Part shown: positions 14,595-20,612 of the stretch, piece after piece
How positions within the stretch are numbered: position 1 is the stretch's first letter
How the letters are laid out: every line of letters starts with the position of its first letter
Source of the DNA: Reddybacter sp041622675
GTDB lineage: Bacteria > Pseudomonadota > Gammaproteobacteria > Pseudomonadales > Porticoccaceae
Assembly (NCBI GenBank): GCA_041622675.1
Contig: JBFJYH010000044.1
Coordinates: 1 to 20,612, forward strand
Direction of reading: 5' to 3'
DNA: 20,612 nt
Notes under the pieces: generated by a model
Database searches by the model: none
The model's input: the letters and a program-made list of their open reading frames with translations, nothing else
What the model was told of the DNA's origin: nothing
Translations under genes and position numbers: made by a program

Positions 14595-16895
14595 CTATAA
14601 CAGGTTGGGACCGCTGGTAGTGCGTACGAAGCGAGCAATTCCGGGTTGTTGGCTGAGTGCTGTTTTCAGATAGCCTTCTATGGCCGCGGTGTCGGTTAGC
14701 AGGCTAGCTTGTTCGGCGAATTTGCGCATATCACTCAGTTTCAGCTGACGCAATATTGCTTTAACGCGCAGTAAGTTGGCGGCGCTCATCGAGAGGGTCT
14801 CATAACCCATTCCCACCAACAAAATGGCGCCAAGAGGCTCGCCTGCCAATTCGCCGCAAACACTGACCGGGCAGTGGTATTTTTTAGCATCGTCGATAAT
14901 GATAGTCAGGGCTTTCAACAGGCTGGGGTGGAAGCTGTGGTAGAGCTCTGCGACCCGTGGGTTGTTGCGGTCGACGGCCAGCAGGTACTGGGTGAGATCG
15001 TTGGTGCCGACAGAAATGAAATCGACGCGCTTGGCAATTTCGCCTATTTGATACACCGCCGCCGGTACTTCGATCATCGCGCCAATGGCGGGCATGTCAA
15101 AGTGATAGCCCTCTTCAGCGGTGAGTTCGTGGTAGACGCGTTTGATAAGTACCAAAGCGCTATCTAGCTCTTCGGTATTAGAAATCATCGGCAGCAAAAT
15201 ACGCAGATTATTGAGGTCAATACTGGCGCGCATCATGGCGCGCAGTTGGACGAGAAAAATTTCTGGATGGTCGAGAGTTACCCGTACACCACGCCAGCCG
15301 AGAAATGGGTTTTCCTCTTCAATGGGGAAATAGGGCAGGGCTTTGTCGCCGCCGATATCAAGGGTGCGCATGGTGACCGGGCGCGGGCTGAACATCTCCA
15401 ATTGTTCGCGGTAGAGTTGGCGCTGCTCCTCTTCGGAGGGGAAGCGTTCACGCATAAAGAAGGGGATTTCAGTACGGTAGAGGCCAACGCCTTCAGCGCC
15501 CCGGTCGAGGGAGAGCATAGAGTCGATGCGCAGCCCAGTATTGACCCACAGGGAAATATGCTGTCCGTCGAGGGTAGTACTGGGCTCGTCTTTTGTTGCC
15601 TCTAGGTCGTTGGCGAAGATTTTTTCCTCGATGTAGACTTTTTCGTAGGCTTCTATGTGTTGTGCTGAGGGTGATTTAATCACTAGCCCTTGGTGGGCAT
15701 CGACAATCAGCTCGCAGCCGTCTAGTTCTGTCCAGGGCAGGTCAATGGCGCCCATAATCGTGGGTATGCCCATGGCACGGCCGAGAATGGCCATATGAGA
15801 ATTATACGAACCCTTGGCAGAAACCATGGCGCGAATATTTTCAAAGGGCACATCGGCAAGATTCGGCGCAGCCAGCTCCTCACCGATTAAAATGGTATTT
15901 TCGGGGTAGTATTTTTCTTCGTGCTGTTGTTGTTGCAGATAGCCCAGTACCCGGCGGCCGAGGTCGCGCACATCGGTAGCACGTTCACGCAGGTAGGGGT
16001 TTTCCATGGCACTGAAAGTGCGGATGTGTTCGAGGATCACCCGGCTCCAAGCGTATTGAGCCGATAACCCCGTTTTGATGCGATCACACACTTCTCCGCC
16101 CAGTGATTTATCATCGAGCATACTGACGTAAACGTCGAAGAGGGCGATTTCTTCGGGATTTAGCTTATCTGATAGATCCTGGTGAACCGTTTTTAAATCG
16201 TTAATTGTACTGTCAAGGGCGTCGCGAAATTGTGCGAGCTCGCCCTCTATGTCGTCAATGAAGCGTTTGGGTACTGCAGTCAGGTCGGCGGCAGTTGAGA
16301 CCACGACGCCAACACCAATGCCGATACCAGGGGCGCTGGCGAGACCAGAGTAGTGGGCTTGGCCTGGCGCACTATCGCTTTCTAGTTCAGTTGACAGGGC
16401 GCGGGCTAGCTCACCCGTCGCTTCGGCGTGGGCGATAATACCTGCCAATTGAGCGGCAATGGTGACGAGAAAGGCTTCTTCGCTTTCGTCGAAGCGGCGT
16501 CGCTGTTGCTGCTGTACGACGAGTACTCCGAGCACGGTGCGGTGATGAATAATGGGCGACCCAAGAAAGGCGCTGAATTTTTCTTCCCCTGTCTCGGGAA
16601 AATAGGCAAAGCGAGGGTGGGTCTCGGCGTGTTCGAGGTTGAGGGGTTCGGCTTTGTGGGCGACGAGTCCGACCAGCCCCTGTTCACAGGACATGGAGAC
16701 TTTGCCGACCGCCGCCTGTAGTAGGCCGTCAGTGGCGGCCAGTACGTAAGCGTCTTGCTTGGCATCGAGTAAATAGACCGAGCAGATGCTGGTGTTCATG
16801 ACCGCTTTCACACGATTGACAATTATCTCCAGAAGGGCGCCAAAATCATTGGCTGAATTGACTTCCTGAAGAATGCTGCGCAGTGAATTCAGCAT
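14595..16895 (-). CDS. ptsP: Phosphoenolpyruvate-protein phosphotransferase PtsP (EI-Ntr)
   Basis: First enzyme of the nitrogen-related PTS: takes phosphate from PEP and passes it to NPr (PtsO) and then EIIA-Ntr (PtsN), a regulatory cascade. 766 aa with an N-terminal GAF domain (about 10-160) that in this family senses glutamine/2-oxoglutarate, a PEP-utilisers N domain (about 180-310), the phosphohistidine domain with H367 in KGSYNSHMAILGRAMGIPT (361-379), and the PEP-binding barrel with GVGLYRTEIPFF (469-480), TLDIGGDKALPYF (511-523), GTNDLTQY (630-637) and active-site C680 in SVCGELAGEP. Starts 7 bases after the rppH stop, so rppH-ptsP form an operon as in many gammaproteobacteria. The ptsO and ptsN partners are not in this window. 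Confidence 0.96.
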   Translation of the reverse strand: MLNSLRSILQEVNSANDFGALLEIIVNRVKAVMNTSICSVYLLDAKQDAYVLAATDGLLQAAVGKVSMSCEQGLVGLVAHKAEPLNLEHAETHPRFAYFPETGEEKFSAFLGSPIIHHRTVLGVLVVQQQQRRRFDESEEAFLVTIAAQLAGIIAHAEATGELARALSTELESDSAPGQAHYSGLASAPGIGIGVGVVVSTAADLTAVPKRFIDDIEGELAQFRDALDSTINDLKTVHQDLSDKLNPEEIALFDVYVSMLDDKSLGGEVCDRIKTGLSAQYAWSRVILEHIRTFSAMENPYLRERATDVRDLGRRVLGYLQQQQHEEKYYPENTILIGEELAAPNLADVPFENIRAMVSAKGSYNSHMAILGRAMGIPTIMGAIDLPWTELDGCELIVDAHQGLVIKSPSAQHIEAYEKVYIEEKIFANDLEATKDEPSTTLDGQHISLWVNTGLRIDSMLSLDRGAEGVGLYRTEIPFFMRERFPSEEEQRQLYREQLEMFSPRPVTMRTLDIGGDKALPYFPIEEENPFLGWRGVRVTLDHPEIFLVQLRAMMRASIDLNNLRILLPMISNTEELDSALVLIKRVYHELTAEEGYHFDMPAIGAMIEVPAAVYQIGEIAKRVDFISVGTNDLTQYLLAVDRNNPRVAELYHSFHPSLLKALTIIIDDAKKYHCPVSVCGELAGEPLGAILLVGMGYETLSMSAANLLRVKAILRQLKLSDMRKFAEQASLLTDTAAIEGYLKTALSQQPGIARFVRTTSGPNLL

Positions 16896-16902
16896 CTTTG
16901 GC

Positions 16903-17409
16903 TCATCCCTGGGGTTTCAGCGTTTTTTCTAGGTCGCTGTGGATTTGTGCCAGCTCTTTCAAGGCCCGTCGGTACACATCACGCTTAAAATCCACCACTT
17001 GGCTGATGGGGTACCAGTAATTGACCCAGCGCCAGCCATCAAACTCAGGTTTTTTGCCGCAATCAAAACGGATGTGGTCGGTGGTGCTGTTAAGTTGGAG
17101 TAAAAACCATTTCTGCTTTTGGCCGATACAAGTCCTTGATTCGCCCTTGCGAATATAGCGTTTGGGCAGGCGGTAGCGCAGCCAGCCACGGGTGTTGGCG
17201 AGAATATTGACATCATTTTTCTTGAGGCCAATTTCCTCGTGTAACTCGCGATACATGGCATCGCGGGGACTTTCACCGGAGTCAATGCCGCCCTGAGGGA
17301 ACTGCCAAGCATTTTGTCGGACACGCTTAGTCCACAATAAGCGCCCTTTACCATCGGCGACGATAATACCTACGTTGGGACGAAAGCCATCTTTATCGAT
17401 TGTGTCCAT
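16903..17409 (-). CDS. rppH: RNA pyrophosphohydrolase RppH
   Basis: Nudix hydrolase that removes pyrophosphate from 5'-triphosphate RNA and triggers RNase E-dependent decay. 168 aa. It opens with the RppH-specific DKDGFRPNVGIIVADG (5-20) and has a full Nudix box: G40, E46, then R54-E55-L56-H57-E58-E59-I60-G61-L62. WQFPQGGIDSGE and the later YRLPKRYIR and QKQKWFLLQL segments also match the family. AGGG lies 5 bases before the ATG. Followed directly by ptsP. An inverted repeat (17424-17442) sits just upstream of its start. Confidence 0.96.
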   Translation of the reverse strand: MDTIDKDGFRPNVGIIVADGKGRLLWTKRVRQNAWQFPQGGIDSGESPRDAMYRELHEEIGLKKNDVNILANTRGWLRYRLPKRYIRKGESRTCIGQKQKWFLLQLNSTTDHIRFDCGKKPEFDGWRWVNYWYPISQVVDFKRDVYRRALKELAQIHSDLEKTLKPQG

Positions 17410-17423
17410 TACTGCCCTAGCGT

Positions 17424-17442
17424 CAATAGTTGTTGGCTATTG
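17424..17442. repeat. Short inverted repeat in the rppH/HAD divergent region
   Basis: CAATAG and CTATTG are perfect 6-base inverted arms around 7 bases, 15-33 bases upstream of the rppH start codon. It could fold in the rppH leader or bind a regulator; no other signal supports either. Confidence 0.35.
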
Positions 17443-17551
17443 TTCCACAGTTACTCCGGGTGCGGCAAATGGCGCTGAACTAGAAGATTGAGTACGGCTA
17501 AGATAGTCGGTATTCTGCCTGCTTTTCAGCCACCACTTAAAAGAGTAAAGC

Positions 17552-18211
17552 ATGCCTCTGGCGTTATTTGATTTGGACAATACCTTGCTTGCCGGCGATA
17601 GCGACTACGCTTGGGGGGAATTTCTAGTGCATGAAGGTAAGGTTGACCCGGACCACTATGCACACATGAATACACAGTTCTATGAAGACTACCAGCAAGG
17701 TAAGCTCGATATTTATGAGTATTTGCGCTTTGCACTCGCACCGCTCGCCAAAATTGAACCACAAGAGTTGGTCGAATTACATCACAAGTTTATGGATCAG
17801 GTGGTTAGCAAAATGTGGTTGCCTGCAGCGCAGGCTCTGGTTGACAAACACCGTGCAGCGGGTGATCAATTAATGGTGATTAGTGCGACAAACCGTTTTA
17901 TTGTCGAACCTATTTGTCATCGCTTTGGCATAAACGAGATTATCGCCACCGAGCCCGAACAGCTCGACGGGCGCTATACGGGTAGAGTTAGCGGTGTGCC
18001 AAGTTACCAACAGGGCAAAGTGACCCGACTACAGCAGTGGCTTGAAACGAAAGGTGAATCACTGCAGGGCAGTCATTTCTACAGCGACTCGATTAATGAT
18101 TTGCCACTGTTGCAAGTCGTTGATCGGGCGGTAGCGGTTAACCCAGATGAGTTATTGTTGGCTGAGGCCGTGCAGCGTGGATGGCCGGTGCTGGATTTAC
18201 GCGGTGCCTAG
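17552..18211 (+). CDS. HAD-IB family phosphatase (possible histidinol-phosphate phosphatase)
   Basis: 219-aa SerB-like HAD hydrolase, subfamily IB. All four HAD motifs are present: D7 and D9 in LFDLDNTLL, SATNRF (111-116) as motif II, K156 (QGKVTRL) as motif III, and SDSINDLPLL (178-187) as motif IV. The cap domain (about 18-90) is helical with a HHKFMDQVV stretch. In Pseudomonas the gene at the same place next to rppH has been reported as a histidinol-phosphate phosphatase needed for histidine synthesis; I infer the same activity as the leading guess here, but phosphoserine or another phosphomonoester is possible. It diverges from rppH and is followed by lgt after 42 bases. Confidence 0.85.
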   Translation: MPLALFDLDNTLLAGDSDYAWGEFLVHEGKVDPDHYAHMNTQFYEDYQQGKLDIYEYLRFALAPLAKIEPQELVELHHKFMDQVVSKMWLPAAQALVDKHRAAGDQLMVISATNRFIVEPICHRFGINEIIATEPEQLDGRYTGRVSGVPSYQQGKVTRLQQWLETKGESLQGSHFYSDSINDLPLLQVVDRAVAVNPDELLLAEAVQRGWPVLDLRGA

Positions 18212-18253
18212 CACGGGCTATAAAATCATACCCTCTCTATTAAAGGCATCCTT

Positions 18254-19060
18254 ATGCTGACTTATCCCGAAATTGATCCCGTCGCCATTAGTCTTGGGTC
18301 GTTTAAGGTTCATTGGTACGGTGTCATGTATCTACTGGGCTTTAGTGCTGCCTGGCTATTGGCGACATCGCGTAGCAAGCGCGCTTGGTCGCCTCTGCAT
18401 CGCGATCAGGTTGAAGATCTAATTGTCTACGCCGCTTTCGGGGTGATACTTGGTGGCCGCTGTGGCTATGTATTATTTTATAATTTTGATAAATGGCTGG
18501 CCGATCCGCTCTGGTTATTGCGCGTTTGGGAGGGTGGCATGGCCTTCCATGGTGGTTTGCTCGGCGTCATCGTCGCCCTACTGCTTTACGCACGCAAACT
18601 ACAGCAGCCCTGGTTGGCGGTGACCGACTTTGTCGCACCACTGGTGCCCATTGGCTTGGGGCTGGGTCGCATCGGAAATTTTATTGGTCAAGAGCTGTGG
18701 GGCCGCGCCAGTGACTGGCCCATTGCCATGGTCTTCCCCCGTGACCCCGAGCAAATTGCCCGCCACCCCTCGCAGCTTTATCAAGCGGGTCTTGAGGGTT
18801 TACTGCTTTTTATTATCTTGTTTGGGTATTCTCGCCGTCCACGGCCTGAAGGCGCAGTCAGTGGCCTATTTTTAATCTGTTATGGTCTTTTCCGTTCACT
18901 GGTGGAGTTTGCCCGTGAGCCCGACGGCCATATTGGCTTTGACCTTTTTGACTGGGTCACGCGAGGTCAATTACTGAGTTTGCCGATGATAGCAGTGGGT
19001 ACTTTGCTATTAATTTACAGTTATTGGCGCAAGCGCACCGTAACGGCTGTCAGAGCTTGA
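18254..19060 (+). CDS. lgt: Prolipoprotein diacylglyceryl transferase
   Basis: Inner-membrane enzyme that adds diacylglyceryl from phosphatidylglycerol to the lipobox cysteine of prolipoproteins, the first step of lipoprotein maturation. 268 aa with about seven hydrophobic segments. Seen: the N-terminal HWYGVMYLLGF (20-30), GGRCGYVLFYN (67-77), WEGGMAFHGGLLG (92-104, containing H99), and the Lgt signature GLGLGRIGNFIGQELWGR (134-151, with R139 and N142), HPSQLYQA (171-178) and a C-terminal Arg-rich tail. AAGG lies 8 bases before the ATG. thyA follows, a very widely conserved pairing. Confidence 0.96.
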   Translation: MLTYPEIDPVAISLGSFKVHWYGVMYLLGFSAAWLLATSRSKRAWSPLHRDQVEDLIVYAAFGVILGGRCGYVLFYNFDKWLADPLWLLRVWEGGMAFHGGLLGVIVALLLYARKLQQPWLAVTDFVAPLVPIGLGLGRIGNFIGQELWGRASDWPIAMVFPRDPEQIARHPSQLYQAGLEGLLLFIILFGYSRRPRPEGAVSGLFLICYGLFRSLVEFAREPDGHIGFDLFDWVTRGQLLSLPMIAVGTLLLIYSYWRKRTVTAVRA

Positions 19061-19102
19061 AGGTTGAGTTTAGTTCAATGCGTTTAATTCTATGAGGTAG
19101 TC

Positions 19103-19936
19103 ATGCAGCAGTATCTGGATTTGATGCGCCATGTGCGCGATAACGGCGTTGAAAAAGACGATCGCACTGGTACGGGCACTCGCAGTGTCTTCGGCTACCA
19201 AATGCGCTTTGATCTCGCTGCAGGTTTTCCTCTTGTCACCACTAAAAAAGTGCACCTTAAATCGATTATTCACGAGTTGCTGTGGTTTTTAAAGGGCGAT
19301 ACCAATACCCAATACCTGCGCGACAACGGCGTATCGATCTGGGATGAATGGGCGACAGATAACGGCGATCTTGGTCCGGTCTACGGCTACCAGTGGCGAT
19401 CCTGGCCACTCCCCAGCGGTGGGGCTATCGATCAAATTTCAGAGCTTATTGAGCAATTGCGCACCCGGCCAGACTCGCGGCGTTTAATTGTCTCCGCGTG
19501 GAATCCGGCGCAACTGCCCGATGAAACTATCTCACCCCAAACTAATGTCGAGCAGGGGCGTATGGCACTTGCACCCTGTCACGCCTTTTTTCAATTCTAC
19601 GTTGCCGATGGCAAGCTCAGCTGTCAGCTCTATCAGCGCAGTGCCGATATTTTTCTCGGGGTGCCCTTTAATATCGCCTCTTATGCTTTGCTGACTTTAA
19701 TGGTTGCCCAGGTGACGGGGTTAAAGCCCGGAGAGTTTATCCACACTCTCGGCGACGCCCATCTCTATTTGAATCACCTAGAGCAGGCTGATAAGCAGCT
19801 GGCACGTGAAATAAAACCTTTGCCGAAGATGCTTATCAATAGGGATGTGAGGGATATTTTCAACTTTGTTTATGAGGATTTTACCCTGGAGGCTTACGAG
19901 CCTCATCCCGCTATTGCCGCGCCAATAGCTATTTAA
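19103..19936 (+). CDS. thyA: Thymidylate synthase ThyA
   Basis: Methylates dUMP to dTMP with 5,10-methylene-THF, producing dihydrofolate. 277 aa, 13 longer than the 264-aa E. coli enzyme. Motifs: DDRTGTGTRSVFG (19-31, phosphate-binding R21), WFLKGDTN (61-68), GPVYGYQWRSW (91-101), SRRLIVSAWNP (125-135), nucleophile C159 in MALAPCHAFFQFYV, and the C-terminal EAYEPHPAIAAPIAI. The extra residues form an insert PDETISPQTNVEQG (about 139-152) just before the active-site loop; similar inserts occur in some other gammaproteobacterial ThyA proteins. GAGG lies 6 bases before ATG. Probably co-transcribed with lgt. Confidence 0.97.
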   Translation: MQQYLDLMRHVRDNGVEKDDRTGTGTRSVFGYQMRFDLAAGFPLVTTKKVHLKSIIHELLWFLKGDTNTQYLRDNGVSIWDEWATDNGDLGPVYGYQWRSWPLPSGGAIDQISELIEQLRTRPDSRRLIVSAWNPAQLPDETISPQTNVEQGRMALAPCHAFFQFYVADGKLSCQLYQRSADIFLGVPFNIASYALLTLMVAQVTGLKPGEFIHTLGDAHLYLNHLEQADKQLAREIKPLPKMLINRDVRDIFNFVYEDFTLEAYEPHPAIAAPIAI

Positions 19937-20168
19937 AGCTGTGTGCGTAGCGACGTCTTTGTACCTTTTAAGGGGCTTTCTGGTGTAATTTGTTGAGATG
20001 TCTTGTCGAGAGAAACAGGTTGTCAAGATGCGTTTTTTTAATTTATAAAACCCCACGCCAATTTTCTGAATTTTTTAAGTTTTATTGTGTCAAGATTATC
20101 ATTGAGAATAAAAAGTTTAAACTTCTGTTCTCGTCGTGGTTTTTTCTGACTTGTATTAATGATTAAAA

Positions 20169-20220
20169 AAATAAATATTACTGCGGCAATATGTCGCAGT
20201 AATATTTATTTGTTGTTTTT
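20169..20220. terminator. Bidirectional rho-independent terminator (17-bp perfect stem)
   Basis: AAATAAATATTACTGCG (20169-20185) and its exact inverse complement (20195-20211) flank a 9-base loop. On the plus strand a T-rich tail follows (TGTTGTTTTTTT to 20222); on the minus strand the stem is followed by a run of six T. It would insulate thyA transcripts from the next gene and the reverse. The GC-poor lower stem is atypical, so an operator function is also possible. Confidence 0.6.
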
Positions 20221-20243
20221 TTATATGCGGTATTTTGTCGCAG
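20182..20243. promoter_or_regulatory. Two tandem TGCG-N9-CGCA operator-like dyads
   Basis: TGCGG......GTCGCAG occurs at 20182-20199 and again at 20226-20243: 18-base copies, 44 bases apart start to start, identical at 14 positions, with the same 9-base centre spacing in each TGCG/CGCA dyad. The first copy forms the core of the long hairpin; the second has no long arms. Same-size dyads on nearly the same helix face suggest binding sites for one regulator. Confidence 0.45.
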
Positions 20244-20283
20244 GTAGTGTTTCTTTCGGTGATGTTACTCGGTTGGTTTATTG

Positions 20284-20304
20284 TTTTTTATTTGCAATAA
20301 AAAA
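20284..20304. repeat. AT-only inverted repeat
   Basis: TTTTTTATT (20284-20292) and AATAAAAAA (20296-20304) are exact inverse complements around TGC. With only A-T pairs it is weak as an RNA hairpin and may reflect low sequence complexity. Confidence 0.4.
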
Positions 20305-20389
20305 TTTTCTATCCATATGATATTAAAGGCTTTATTTGTTAATTTTCTGTTTTTTTAGTCGTGGTTTTTTTTAAATAAAAAAAGACATT

Positions 20390-20402
20390 GTCACTTTGTG
20401 AC
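20390..20402. promoter_or_regulatory. GTCAC-N3-GTGAC dyad upstream of the last gene
   Basis: A perfect 5-base dyad around TTT, nested inside a wider GACAT (20384-20388) / ATGTC (20409-20413) pair. It lies about 110 bases before the start codon at 20512, a normal activator-site distance. The regulator is unknown. Confidence 0.35.
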
Positions 20403-20511
20403 CTGCTGATGTCATTTTTAGAGTGTTGATGTTATCTCTGTCTACCCCTAGGTTTGTTAGCAAGAGTTGATCGCAAATCAGTTCTTTTATTATTTATTAC
20501 AGGGGACAGAA

Positions 20512-20612
20512 ATGAATATTCATCAAAACAAAGTGATTGAATCCGCCGTCAGTGCCTCCGTGCAAAAAGCCGTCGATGCTGTTCCGCTTGACGAGATTAA
20601 CGTGTCTGACCC
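20512..20612 (+). CDS. N-terminus of an unfinished gene, possibly a CYP153-type cytochrome P450
   Basis: Only 33 complete codons are in the window; the frame is open to the edge. The ATG is preceded by AGGGGACAG (AGGGG 7 bases upstream), a strong ribosome-binding site. The visible protein starts MNIHQNKVIESAVSASVQ and continues to VPLDEINVSDP. Family recall: CYP153 alkane hydroxylases begin with a variable leader followed by a segment of the type 'LEDIDVSNPxLF', which this resembles. No heme-binding or other catalytic motif is visible, so the identification is tentative. No signal peptide is evident. Confidence 0.45.
   Translation, partial: MNIHQNKVIESAVSASVQKAVDAVPLDEINVSD

Larger units (their letters stand above)
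20133..20370 (+). repeat. Direct repeat pair GTCGTGGTTTTTT
   Basis: The 13-base word GTCGTGGTTTTTT occurs at 20133-20145 and 20358-20370, each preceded a few bases earlier by TTCTGTT. Copies are 225 bases apart and flank the central hairpin. Part of the match is a T-run, which lowers its weight. Confidence 0.5.
19937..20511. other. AT-rich intergenic region with clustered repeats
   Basis: About 575 bases with no credible gene; every reading frame is short and stop-rich. From about 20025 the DNA is strikingly AT-rich, with many T-runs on the plus strand, unlike the coding DNA to its left. It contains a long perfect hairpin (20169-20211), two TGCG-N9-CGCA dyads, a 13-base direct repeat pair, an AT-only dyad (20284-20304) and a GTCAC/GTGAC dyad (20390-20402). 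This looks like a terminator plus a large promoter/operator region for the gene starting at 20512. Confidence 0.75.

Noticed and set aside
15246..15605. A 119-codon plus-strand frame inside ptsP
   Set aside because: It lies fully opposite the conserved PEP-binding domain of PtsP, has no recognisable features, and is explained by codon bias of the real gene.
20133..20370. CRISPR array or transposon ends suggested by direct repeats in the AT-rich region
   Set aside because: Only two copies of the direct repeat, no regular spacers, no transposase or terminal inverted repeats with target duplication.
20390..20415. CRP site near TGTGACCTGCTGATGTCA
   Set aside because: The left half TGTGA fits, but no TCACA half-site follows at the required 6-base spacing.
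20460..20500. Sigma-70 promoter TTGATC-N15-TATTAT before the edge gene
   Set aside because: The spacer is too short and the surrounding DNA is so AT-rich that -10-like words are expected by chance.

Overview
This window is a stretch of ordinary gammaproteobacterial chromosome. Its gene content and synteny resemble the Pseudomonas/Cellvibrio side of the class: ilvA; ygfA, 6S RNA, zapA and its small coiled-coil partner; ygfB-pepP-ubiH-ubiI; gcvT-gcvH; ptsP-rppH; HAD phosphatase-lgt-thyA. The Pseudomonas-like order, aerobic ubiquinone hydroxylases, nitrogen-type PTS enzyme I and a possible P450 start at the right edge fit a free-living, probably marine, Cellvibrionales/Spongiibacteraceae-type bacterium. 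That placement is an inference, not a measurement.

Layout, left to right. (1) 45-3903: ilvA (+) converges on a minus-strand unit that reads zapB-like gene, zapA, 6S RNA, ygfA (5-formyl-THF cyclo-ligase), pyk. The pyk start overlaps the ygfA stop by the ATGA arrangement. (2) 4508-4679: a divergent control region with a good sigma-70 promoter for the zap genes, an extended -10 candidate for ygfB, and a strong inverted repeat between them. (3) 4680-9808: ygfB, pepP, ubiH and a ubiI-type hydroxylase (+), interrupted by a 67-codon unidentified gene on the minus strand (5403-5606). (4) 9872-10795: a Kir-type potassium channel (-). (5) 10933-14566: gcvT, gcvH, an RlmI-like 23S rRNA methyltransferase and an NRDE/TANGO2-family protein (+). 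gcvP is not here. (6) 14595-17409: rppH-ptsP (-). (7) 17552-19936: HAD-IB phosphatase, lgt, thyA (+). (8) 19937-20511: about 575 bases of very AT-rich non-coding DNA packed with inverted and direct repeats, then the first 33 codons of a gene cut by the window edge. Its N-terminus resembles CYP153-type cytochrome P450s.

Most genes are housekeeping: amino-acid and one-carbon metabolism (ilvA, gcvT/H, ygfA, thyA), glycolysis (pyk), division (zapA), ubiquinone synthesis (ubiH/ubiI), envelope lipoproteins (lgt), RNA decay (rppH) and nitrogen-PTS signalling (ptsP). I saw no insertion sequence, phage gene, CRISPR array, tRNA or rRNA. I did not find a clear undescribed multi-gene system. The places most worth a second look are the AT-rich repeat-bearing region at the right end and the gene it serves, the orphan small gene inside the ygfB-pepP interval, a UbiH with an altered FAD/NAD(P)H 'DG' motif, and the translationally coupled ygfA-pyk pair downstream of 6S RNA.
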